From: an uncultured Flavobacteriales bacterium
GTDB taxonomy: Bacteria; Bacteroidota; Bacteroidia; Flavobacteriales_D; SKUL01
Length of the DNA stretch: 8,427 nt
NCBI GenBank assembly: GCA_937911795.1
Contig: CALDPJ010000002.1
Location: 1-8,427 of the forward strand
Reading direction: 5' to 3'
The notes beneath the pieces are model-generated. The model saw nothing but the letters and a program-made list of their open reading frames with translations. It searched no databases and was not told where the DNA came from. A program made the position numbers and the translations under genes. Below, piece after piece: positions 1 to 6,900 of this stretch; position 1 is the stretch's first letter, and each line of letters begins with the position of its first letter.

Positions 1-614
1 GTTACCATCAGCAACGTACACGGAACGGTTTTCAGGTACTGTTCCAGCCACTCAATCATCACCAGGTCCAGGTGATTCGTCGGCTCATCGAGCAACAAAA
101 AATCGGGCTCCTCGATCAGCACCTTGGCCAGTTGAACGCGTTTGCGCTGGCCTCCTGAGAGGGTCGAAATAATCGCTTCCGGAATATTGATCTGAAGGTG
201 GTCGAGGACTTCATAAACCCGGTGTTCTACATCCCAGGCATTCAGTCGCTCTACCGTGTCATAGGCCTGTTGAATTTTTTCCTGTGACGCCTTTTCCGCG
301 AGGCATTGGTTGTAGTGCGTAATGGCCTGCATCTCTGAATTCATTCCGGCCAGCACAACGTCTTTTACAGTGGCATCCAGCGCCAATCCATCGTTCTGAT
401 CCAGATAGCTGACGCGGATATCGTTGCGAAAGGTCACATTGCCACTGTCGGGCGTATGTAAGCCGGCAAGGCAGCGAAAGAGCGTAGTTTTTCCGGAGCC
501 GTTTTTGGCCACCAGCGCCACTTTCTGACCTTTGGAAATTCCGAAGGTGATGTCGCTGAACAGCATGTTTTCGCCGAATGAAACGGTAAGATTTTCAACA
601 GATAGTAAATTCAT
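1..614 (-). CDS. ABC-F family ATPase, N-terminal part (3' end outside window)
   Basis: The 204 visible residues start at ATG 612-614 and run off the left edge. They form the first nucleotide-binding domain of a soluble twin-ABC protein. Walker A is at residues 36-43 (AKNGSGKT, with Ala in place of the first Gly), the signature LSGGQ at 152-156, and Walker B FLLLDE at 172-177, followed directly by PTNHLD, the hallmark of the ABC-F family. No membrane segments are seen. Known ABC-F members such as Uup, EttA and the antibiotic-resistance factors bind the ribosome E site and regulate or rescue translation; a full-length member has about 530-640 residues, so roughly two thirds is missing. The helical stretch at about 95-135 before the signature and the phrase AWDVEHRV look Uup-like, but the diagnostic linker and C-terminus are not visible. 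The start lies 8 bases after the dioxygenase stop, so it is probably the last visible gene of the four-gene operon. Family is certain; subfamily is uncertain. Confidence 0.93.
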   Translation of the reverse strand, partial: MNLLSVENLTVSFGENMLFSDITFGISKGQKVALVAKNGSGKTTLFRCLAGLHTPDSGNVTFRNDIRVSYLDQNDGLALDATVKDVVLAGMNSEMQAITHYNQCLAEKASQEKIQQAYDTVERLNAWDVEHRVYEVLDHLQINIPEAIISTLSGGQRKRVQLAKVLIEEPDFLLLDEPTNHLDLVMIEWLEQYLKTVPCTLLMV

Positions 615-622
615 ACAATGGG

Positions 623-1624
623 TTAAACGGCTTCTACAATTGCCGGTCGTTGGGTGAGTTCGTGATAACAGATCACCCCTTCGGCATAGAAATGAACGAC
701 CATGCTTTTGCGGGTGAGACTTTCGTTTTTGATGGCGTTTCCGGCGTGCAGCAGATTGGCGTGCCAGATGAGTACATCGCCTTTTTTGGCGTGAAATTCT
801 GTGGGTTGCAATTGTTTTTCTTCAATTCTGCGCTCAATTTCATCTTCATAACGCAGATAAGCATCTTCGCCAATCATCACCGAATTTCCGCCGTGGTTGT
901 ATTCGGTATTCAGCAGATAGGGCAGCCGGTGGCTTCCGGGGTAATATACAAGCGGACCACAATCTGCAGTTATGTCTTCGAGAGCGATCCACGCCGCTAT
1001 TAAATTTCCCCTGGGATGCGTGGTCATGTGGATGAAATCGCTGTGGGCGCGCTGTTCCGAACCCTTCAGGAAATTGATGGTTTGAAACGGAATCACCTTT
1101 CTTCCGAGTACGAAAGAGAGCAGTTTTCCCAGTTTGTTGTCGTGGGCTATTTTGCGCAGCAATTCGCTGTGTTTGTGTGCGAACATGATTTTGCGCCCGG
1201 TGAAATTGAAATCCACTACTTTGTCCGTGATCAGGCGCTCAATTTCTGCGTTGACAGACGCTACCTGTTCTTCAGAAAAGAATTGTTCGAGAATCATATA
1301 ACCCTTTTCGGGCCAGCGACGGATTTGTTCCTGTGTGGCTGTATCGAATTGTTTCAGCCCGGGATTTTTTTCAAGCGCAACCGCTGCGTCGGGCCGGTCG
1401 AGCCAGGGAAGCTCTTCAGGCATTCCTTTAAAATCTTTGCTCGATATGGGCACTACAACGTGCTTTTTCAGGCCGTATTTTTTGTACAAACCACGATTGG
1501 CAGAAAGCTTTTTGTAGTTGTACAAATTGTACAGCACGTAGTTGAACTTCACCTTTCGCCAGAAGCCGTAGTATTTATCGAGCACTTTTTTCACGCGGTA
1601 AAGATAGGAAGGATTGTGCGGCAA
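623..1624 (-). CDS. Phytanoyl-CoA dioxygenase (PhyH)-like Fe(II)/2-oxoglutarate oxygenase
   Basis: The protein is about 333 residues from a TTG start at 1622-1624. The PhyH double-stranded beta-helix core occupies the C-terminal two thirds. Numbered from this start, the iron facial triad is H194 and D196 (HSD) with H293 in LLHAG, and R305 in LTRKSMVVHF is the likely 2-oxoglutarate carboxylate anchor. The segment CGPLVYYPGSHRLP between them is typical of the family. The N-terminal ~90 residues are rich in Tyr, Lys and Leu and probably helical. Family members hydroxylate small molecules such as CoA thioesters, ectoine and peptide or polyketide intermediates; the substrate here cannot be read from the sequence. 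No ATG exists before residue 68 of this numbering. The frame stays open to 1687, inside the DUF3307 gene, but TTG 1624 leaves a clean 16-base gap after its stop. GTG at 1594 is the other candidate. Cytoplasmic, third gene of the operon. Confidence 0.88.
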   Translation of the reverse strand: MPHNPSYLYRVKKVLDKYYGFWRKVKFNYVLYNLYNYKKLSANRGLYKKYGLKKHVVVPISSKDFKGMPEELPWLDRPDAAVALEKNPGLKQFDTATQEQIRRWPEKGYMILEQFFSEEQVASVNAEIERLITDKVVDFNFTGRKIMFAHKHSELLRKIAHDNKLGKLLSFVLGRKVIPFQTINFLKGSEQRAHSDFIHMTTHPRGNLIAAWIALEDITADCGPLVYYPGSHRLPYLLNTEYNHGGNSVMIGEDAYLRYEDEIERRIEEKQLQPTEFHAKKGDVLIWHANLLHAGNAIKNESLTRKSMVVHFYAEGVICYHELTQRPAIVEAV

Positions 1625-1640
1625 TTTATTAGTGATGGAC

Positions 1641-2345
1641 TTATAGCACGAAACGCACCAGCAGGCCGGTGACGATGGCCAAACCAAAGCTGAGTAGCGT
1701 GCCGATCAGAATGTACTCCGTGAGTTTACGGTCTTTGGCGTTGGTAAGATCGCCGAATCGGAAAATAGATTTAGCGGCCATTAAAAATCCTATGGCGGCC
1801 CATTGTCCGAGCAATATGAACAGGAAAATCATCAACCGCTCCAGAATGCCGATGAATTTACCTGCATTGGGTAGTGAATCTTCAGCGTTTTCTCCTGCAA
1901 ATTTTGAATAAGGTGACAGCAGCAGGCTGATTACAATACTTCCCGGAACAGAGAGGAACACCGCACCCGTTAACACATACCAGAAGTCGGAGTTCAATGG
2001 CAAGGACAATTTCACTTCCGGATTCGTCAGCAGAAGCCACACCAGTACGACCACAATAAAGTGCAGTGCCTGATCGATAACAAACCAGGTGGTTTTTGTT
2101 TTTTCCCGTTGAAACTGCAGTTTCAGCCCGTCGATAATTAAATGTGTGCCGGCAATTACTGCAGCGGGTATCCACATCGGGCCTTGCCAGGTAATCAACA
2201 GGATCAAACCGAAATGAATGATCGCGTGCAGGTACAAAAACGGCGCGCGCCATTTCTTTTCTTCTTTTTGTCGCACTCCACGATTCGGCTGCAACAGGAA
2301 GTCGCCGAGTAGGTGCGCCAGTACGAGTTGTGCTAGAACGATCAT
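1641..2345 (-). CDS. DUF3307 family multi-pass membrane protein
   Basis: This is a 234-residue, mostly hydrophobic protein with about six membrane segments: near residues 2-18, 36-53, 57-73, 88-106, 119-144, then 165-195 and 211-233. The N-terminal half matches the DUF3307 pattern as remembered: AHLLGDFLLQP, LHAIIHF, THLIIDG and DQALHF. These hold four His/Asp pairs at i,i+4 spacing (H11/D15, H40/H44, H68/D72, D91/H95), which suggests a metal site at or in the membrane; this is inference, as no function is established for the family to my knowledge. The C-terminal part carries GILERLMI, a Lys-containing AAKSIFRFGDL, and RKLTEYILIGTLLSF. The ATG shares the ATGA overlap (2342-2345) with the stop of the SatD gene, implying translational coupling and joint function. 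The stop TAA is at 1641-1643. It could be an effector, a transporter or a membrane hydrolase. Family assignment is good; role is unknown. Confidence 0.87.
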   Translation of the reverse strand: MIVLAQLVLAHLLGDFLLQPNRGVRQKEEKKWRAPFLYLHAIIHFGLILLITWQGPMWIPAAVIAGTHLIIDGLKLQFQREKTKTTWFVIDQALHFIVVVLVWLLLTNPEVKLSLPLNSDFWYVLTGAVFLSVPGSIVISLLLSPYSKFAGENAEDSLPNAGKFIGILERLMIFLFILLGQWAAIGFLMAAKSIFRFGDLTNAKDRKLTEYILIGTLLSFGLAIVTGLLVRFVL

Positions 2346-2962
2346 TCTTTTGTGATTTGCCCGTGAATGCGCTTTTGAAAATACGCTAATACCGGTAAAA
2401 TTTCATGCAAATGGGCGCGACTATACCGGGCGCTTACAGAAGACTGGCTGATGCCGATTTTATTGGCCATTTCCTGCTGACTGAGTTCTGGTTGCTGCAA
2501 GACCAATAGAGCAGTTTGGGCAGATGTTGTGCTCCAGTTGTCCGCAATTACCAAAAGAAGATTCAGTATTATATTCATTTCCTCATCCAACGATTGCCAG
2601 GGAGACCGGAGGCTGAGATTTTTCTTTTCCTGTTTCAGCATTTCCAGTGTTTCTCCGGAAAAAACATACGCTTCGCCATTCGATTCGGAAACGCCTGCAG
2701 CTTCGTAAGTTATTGATCCAATACCTATGGCTATACGAATATCCAGATTTTTAATGGTTTTGATCGTTGTTTTAATTTGCAAGGCTGCCAGCAGTGCCTG
2801 TTCGGGAGCAACTTCCAATTGCACACTATCGCCCCGAAATATCTCCCAGTTTTTGGGTGATTTCCCGAAACGATTCAAAGTTTCCTTTAACGGATCCAGC
2901 CACAATGCGGGATTGGGAACATTGCGTGAGTGGATAATGTCGCCTGTAAGTATTGCTACCAT
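2342..2962 (-). CDS. SatD family protein (cyclase-like N-terminus plus HTH)
   Basis: This 206-residue cytoplasmic protein opens with AILTGDIIHSR, the SatD-family signature. SatD is named after a gene of the Streptococcus mutans sat (secretion and acid tolerance) locus and has no established biochemical activity that I know of. Residues 1-112 follow the motif order of a class III nucleotidyl cyclase/GGDEF-type fold: TGDI with D8, FRGDSVQLEV with D45, DIRIAIGIGSI at 74-84, then SNGEAYVFSGETLE at 94-107. The C-terminal part has a typical helix-turn-helix at about 160-185 (LSQQEMANKIGISQSSVSAR), so DNA binding is likely. The start is well placed because the signature begins at residue 3. It is the first gene of the leftward operon, overlaps the DUF3307 gene by 4 bases, and has a promoter immediately upstream. 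It may sense a nucleotide and autoregulate through the 29-bp repeats; both are inference. Confidence 0.88.
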   Translation of the reverse strand: MVAILTGDIIHSRNVPNPALWLDPLKETLNRFGKSPKNWEIFRGDSVQLEVAPEQALLAALQIKTTIKTIKNLDIRIAIGIGSITYEAAGVSESNGEAYVFSGETLEMLKQEKKNLSLRSPWQSLDEEMNIILNLLLVIADNWSTTSAQTALLVLQQPELSQQEMANKIGISQSSVSARYSRAHLHEILPVLAYFQKRIHGQITKE

Positions 2963-2966
2963 TTCT

Positions 2967-2996
2967 CAAATATAGACAAATAAGTGGATATGCAAA
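2967..2996 (-). promoter_or_regulatory. Bacteroidota-type promoter of the SatD operon
   Basis: On the minus strand TTTG (2993-2996) is followed by an 18-base spacer and TATATTTG (2967-2974), a perfect match to the Bacteroidota -7 consensus TAnnTTTG with acceptable spacing from the -33 TTTG. Only four bases (AGAA) separate the -7 box from the ATG, so transcription should begin at or within a base or two of the start codon. The first copy of the 29-bp-spaced element lies inside the spacer, where a bound protein would block the polymerase. Confidence 0.6.
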
Positions 2997-3048
2997 TAAT
3001 ATTCACTAATTAGTAGATAAATAGATCATATCGTCGAATTAGTAAATA
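2976..3048 (+). repeat. Three 15-bp direct elements at exact 29-bp spacing (candidate operator)
   Basis: Related 15-mers start at 2976, 3005 and 3034, each 29 bases from the next. The shared core is aCnaaT(t/a)AGT(a/g)(a/g)ATA. Copies 1 and 2 agree at 12 of 15 positions, 2 and 3 at 12, and 1 and 3 at 10. The middle copy contains the perfect 10-bp palindrome ACTAATTAGT (3005-3014), while the outer copies keep it only partly. The array sits between divergent genes and copy 1 overlaps the SatD promoter spacer. The likely use is as regulator binding sites; the SatD HTH is an obvious but untested candidate. AT-rich sequence raises the chance of coincidence. Confidence 0.45.
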
Positions 3049-3068
3049 TTATAATAGATCTTATAATA
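3047..3068 (+). repeat. Perfect 8-bp inverted repeat with 6-base centre
   Basis: TATTATAA (3047-3054) and TTATAATA (3061-3068) are exact reverse complements around the centre TAGATC. It lies directly before the weak -7 box at 3071, so it would act as an operator for the rightward gene rather than as a terminator, because the stems are pure A/T and there is no following T-run. AATAGATC also recurs at 3020-3027 and 3053-3060. Confidence 0.4.
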
Positions 3069-3070
3069 CG

Positions 3071-3078
3071 TACATTCG
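3071..3078 (+). promoter_or_regulatory. Possible -7 box for the small membrane gene at 3101
   Basis: TACATTCG matches TAnnTTTG at five of the six fixed positions. It would start transcription near 3083, giving a leader of about 18 bases before ATG 3101. No TTG is found at the expected -33 position; that stretch is occupied by the 8-bp inverted repeat. This is a weak call made mainly from position. Confidence 0.3.
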
Positions 3079-3100
3079 TCCCAAATACAGGGATTACCTT

Positions 3101-3379
3101 ATGTCAAAAGTTAAAAAGCTTATAATGGTCATTGTTGTGGTTACCATCACAACGCTGGCAATGCGGTTCATTATGCAATTGATTTTTGAGCATGGCCAGC
3201 CGATTTTCTCGTGGAAAAATATTGTCTTCGGGCTTACACTACCGGTTGTACTGGTATTTGTCGGAAAAAAGATTACAACGCAGTCGCTGCTATTGAGTGC
3301 GTTGGGATTTGCTGCTGCTTTCACACTCATCGATTATTTACTGAAAGTTTATACCGATTGGCCTGCTGTAATATGGTAG
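3101..3379 (+). CDS. Small hypothetical membrane protein (92 aa)
   Basis: I do not recognise a family. The protein has a short basic start (MSKVKKL) and about three hydrophobic segments: residues 7-28, 40-55 and 61-83, the last two separated by a basic, polar GKKITTQS loop. The basic N-terminus and GKK loop suggest both lie on the cytoplasmic side. Start ATG 3101 follows an AT-rich control region. There is no Shine-Dalgarno, as usual in this phylum. It is the first plus-strand gene after the divergent region and precedes the DUF2905 gene by 38 bases, which contain a separate promoter. Reality as a gene is supported by good codon texture, an intergenic promoter region upstream and a neighbour of similar kind. 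Role unknown; it may affect membrane or envelope homeostasis together with its neighbour. Confidence 0.72.
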   Translation: MSKVKKLIMVIVVVTITTLAMRFIMQLIFEHGQPIFSWKNIVFGLTLPVVLVFVGKKITTQSLLLSALGFAAAFTLIDYLLKVYTDWPAVIW

Positions 3380-3381
3380 TC

Positions 3382-3413
3382 TTGCACACCCGTCCGTTGG
3401 ATCGTTAAATTTG
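3382..3413 (+). promoter_or_regulatory. Bacteroidota-type promoter of the DUF2905 gene
   Basis: TTG (3382-3384), a 21-base spacer and TAAATTTG (3406-3413), a perfect TAnnTTTG match, lie just before ATG 3418. As with the SatD promoter, exactly four bases (TATC) separate the -7 box from the ATG, so the transcript is predicted to lack a leader. The -33 element is a minimal TTG only. Confidence 0.5.
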
Positions 3414-3417
3414 TATC

Positions 3418-3639
3418 ATGCAGCATTTGGGAAAGTATCTGCTGATTATCGGAGTAGTAGTTGCAATTATCGGGGCAGCTATTTGGCTGTTGGGAGACAA
3501 ATTGCACTGGTTCGGAAATTTGCCCGGTGACGTCCGCGTCGAACGTGAAAATTTTAAATTTTACTTCCCGGTTACGACCATGATTTTGCTAAGCATCGTG
3601 CTCAGCGTATTGCTGTGGATTTTTCGGAGGTTCTTCTGA
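3418..3639 (+). CDS. DUF2905 family small membrane protein (73 aa)
   Basis: The layout matches the DUF2905 family along its whole length. An N-terminal hydrophobic helix (about residues 6-25) is followed by a short loop with the conserved LPGDVRVERENFKFYFP segment at 35-51, then a second helix (about 52-69) ending in the basic tail RRFF. Full length is normal for the family, which is about 65-75 residues. Two-pass inner-membrane topology is expected, with the loop between the helices on one side of the membrane. No function is established to my knowledge. It has its own promoter ending four bases before the ATG. Its TGA stop is two bases from the TAG stop of the converging giant gene, leaving no room for a terminator between them, so the two transcripts should overlap at their ends. 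Confidence 0.9.
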   Translation: MQHLGKYLLIIGVVVAIIGAAIWLLGDKLHWFGNLPGDVRVERENFKFYFPVTTMILLSIVLSVLLWIFRRFF

Positions 3640-3641
3640 AA

Positions 3642-3932
3642 CTACCGGATCAGCGTTACATGACCACTGAATTCTTCGGCATCTGAGGCATTCTCCTGTC
3701 TCACTTTTACCTTCCATGAGTAAATTCCATCCGGTGCGTAATGAGAGCCCGTCATACCGCTTCCGTTCCATTTCTGGTGAATGTCATTCGTGTGAAAAAC
3801 CGTTTCGCCCCAGCGGTTGACAATGAAAAACTCGTAAGAATCCTCATCGATTCCTTCCATCACCGGTCCGAATAAATCATTGATGCCATCTTCGTTGGGT
3901 GTGAAGGCGTTGGGCATATAGAAAATAAACTC
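3642..3932 (-). other. T9SS type B C-terminal sorting domain (gliding motility-associated CTD)
   Basis: The last 96 residues carry the family pattern: MPNAFTPNEDGINDLFGP, then NRWGETVFHTND, a Trp-containing WNGSG turn, APDGIYSWKVKVR and the terminal GHVTLIR. This is the CHU_C/TIGR04131 type domain, distinct from the shorter type A sorting signal. In known systems it is recognised by the T9SS, and type B clients often need a PorP/SprF-like partner. No such gene is in the window. Confidence 0.93.
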
Positions 3933-6900
3933 TCCGGCAATCTGTAGTGGTAAACACATCTGACTGACGCAACCTTCAATTGTCTGCACATAGAGACAGG
4001 CCTGATATGTCCCCGGTTCATCGTCGGGATAGGTAAACGTCGGATGCGCTTCGTAGCTGCTTCCGATCAATTGCCAACCTTGATGATCCGTCTGCTCATA
4101 AAATTCCCAGAACAGGTAATATTCGAACAACGATGTTTCGCTGGTGTAATGAACGGTTGTGTTATGAATGGTAAGATCGTGGCGCGGTGCAAAGTGGAAT
4201 GAGGCCAGCGGTGTGAGGTTTTCACCCACGAAGGATGTGTCAGACACTGATTCTGTTCCACACTGATCGGTCACCACCACATAGATTCCGGTGGATGATC
4301 CTCCCGGAACCGTGACAGAATCGCCAAACTGCACCCAGCTATCGTCAAAAGCATTGAACCATTGGTAAGTGTATGGTGGAACTCCACCCGAAGCCGATGC
4401 ACCCAGATCCCACAATTCGCCCGGACAAACGTTTCCTCCGGGAGAGATTTCGGCTTGCACCAGCGTATTGAATGAAACAATCGCTTCGCCTCCGAATGTT
4501 CCGCCGCAGTTTACATCGCTAACGCTCACCAGCGAATAGGTTCCGCTGATGTCGTCGAAAAGTGTGTAGCTGTTGCTGGTGGTAGTGGTTGGTCCATACA
4601 CCACTCCATCGATGGCGTATTCAAATGTCCAGGGGCCGATGCCCGTAAAGGTGATGGCCACATTACCCATATCTCCCGGACAGAAAGTTCCTCCGCCGGT
4701 GAGCGTAGCAGTAGGATACGGAGCGTATTCGAGTACCGCTGTTCCGGTTCCGAAACTGCTGCAGTTTTGATCCTGTACCGATTCAATTTGATAAACTCCA
4801 TCCTCGTTGGCAGGAAGTTCAAACGGCGAACTGTTGATCTGAAGTGGCGGCTGGTTCACTCCGTCGATACTATAGATAACAGTCCACGGTGCGCTGCCCG
4901 TTAGATCAATGTCGAACGCTACTGTTTCGGTCGGACAAATCAATGCATTGCCGGAAATGTTGGCCGTGGGCGCCGTAAACTCTACCACATTTGCCGAACC
5001 TTCCACCGAGCCCGTACAGTGTTGATCGGCTACAGAAAGAACCGTATAATTCCCCGGTACAGAAACGGAAAGATTGTAGGGTGAGGAATTGACAATCAAC
5101 GGAGGTTGCTGTACGCCGTCGATGGCATAGCCAACCGTCCATGGACCTTCACCCGACAGTTCGAGTTGCAATGCCGCAGCCTGACCCGAACAGATCACTC
5201 CGTCTCCGCTGAGCACGGCCGTCGGCAAATCGTTGACATCAATTTCTGCCTGGCCATCGGTTACTCCCACACAATTGTCATCCGAAACAGAAAGCAATTC
5301 ATACAAACCTTCCTGGTCGGTAGTAATGAGATACGGTGTCACATTTGTATTCAGAACAGCACCGGCTTCTCCGTTGTGAGTAACCACAAAATTCCAGTTT
5401 CCGGAGCCCGTAAATTCAATCTGAATTTCTTCGCTCTCACCAGCGCAGATGATTCCGCCACCACTTATGTAGCCGGTAGGAATTTCATTCACGACTACCG
5501 CTGCAATACCCGAGGCCGAGTTTGCACAAACCGCATCATTGACGGAAATAAGTTCATAAATGCCCGCGGCATCTACATTCAGTTCCAAGGTATTTTCATT
5601 GCTCTGGAGGTTCTGTTGAACTCCGTCGAGCATGTATTCCAGATCAAACGGTGCTTGTCCGGTGAAAGTCAATTCTACAGTTGAACTCTCGCCGGCACAA
5701 ATCACACCTCCCCCGGAAATACTGGCGGTTGGAAGCTCAAGGACTTCAACGGTTGCATTCCCCTGAACGATGCCCGTACAGAAATCGTCGGTGACGGAAA
5801 TAAGTTCGAATTCGCCATTTTCGGTTGCGTAAAAACTATAGGAATCTCCTTGCGATGAGATGGTCTCAGTTACGGAGCCGTTGGAATATTCCAGCACCAC
5901 ATTTCCCTGACCGCTCAGTTCAATTTCTACAAGTGCGCTGTCACCGGCGCAAATAACTCCGCCTCCCGAAATGGTGGCTTCGGGGTATGGCAGAAATTCC
6001 ACTTCGGCCATTCCGGTTGGAGTTCCCGGACAATTAACATCATTGATACTTTGAATTTCGTAGGTTCCCGGTATTCCGGTAAACAAGGTGTAATCGGGAG
6101 TATTTACGAGTAGAGGGTCCTGATTTATACCATCGATTGAATACCCGAGCATCCATGGACCTTCGCCGGTCAGATCGATGTTCAATGCTGCTTCCCCTCC
6201 GGGGCAAATGGCCCCCTGGCCGGTGATGTTTGCCGTAGGACTTTCATTGATCTGTACCAGACCGCTGCCAAAGCCTGTACCTGCACAATGTTCATCACTT
6301 ACAGAAATAATGGTATACAATCCTTCTTCACCGGCCTCAATGATGATGTCTGTCTCGTTGGTATAGATCGGCGGTTGCTCCACGCCGTCGATGGCAAAAA
6401 CCACTGTCCATGATCCATTACCTTCGAGTTCCATGCCCAGATTGGCGAGGTTGCCGTCGCAAATAGAAGCATTGCCAACGATACTGGCCTGTGGAAGGGT
6501 ATGAACCAGCACTTCAACTTCGGCTACAGCATCGGGACAAACCCCGCCCGAAACGGTATAAGCAAATACACCGGAATCATTCGATTGCGGATCAAAAACT
6601 CCGGAAATCAGGGCCCCTGTGTCGTCGGTCCAGATTCCATCGCTGTCTGCATTCGTGTCAAGAAGAGCCACCAGTGAAAAGGAAGGTTCGTCGGCACATA
6701 ATTCAATAAATCCGTTCTCACCTGCGGATGGTGGTTCAGTGACTTCAATTGTAGCGGTGCCGGAGCCTGTTCCGACGCAGAACTGATCCTCTACTGAGAT
6801 AATGGTGTAGGTGGTTGTGTTTTCCGGTGATACAGAAACGGTATGTCCATCCCAGATACCATTCAGTTCAAAATTGCTTGTGCCGTCGGTGTAAATGAGG

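Noticed and set aside
1016..1672. 218-codon open frame on the plus strand opposite the dioxygenase gene
   Set aside because: It is a shadow of the real gene: the opposite strand has full PhyH motifs, and this frame gives a Phe/Val/Arg-rich product with no recognisable domain and no promoter.
1882..2253. 123-codon minus-strand frame inside the DUF3307 gene
   Set aside because: It overlaps the DUF3307 frame, which has family motifs throughout; this frame is Cys/Arg-rich with no domain.
2976..3062. CRISPR-like array with 29-base period
   Set aside because: The conserved core is only about 15 bases with mismatches and the period includes the spacer; there are no cas genes. Operator sites fit better.
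3047..3068. Rho-independent terminator
   Set aside because: The stem is entirely A/T, has no T-run after it, and lies upstream of a gene in a divergent region.
5106..5684. 192-codon open frame on the plus strand within the repeat protein gene
   Set aside because: It lies opposite the Ig-like repeats; it has no recognisable domain or upstream signal, while the minus frame has clear repeats and a sorting domain.
4458..6491. Recent tandem DNA duplication or slippage array
   Set aside because: Repeats are clear in protein but well diverged in DNA, so there is no sign of recent expansion.
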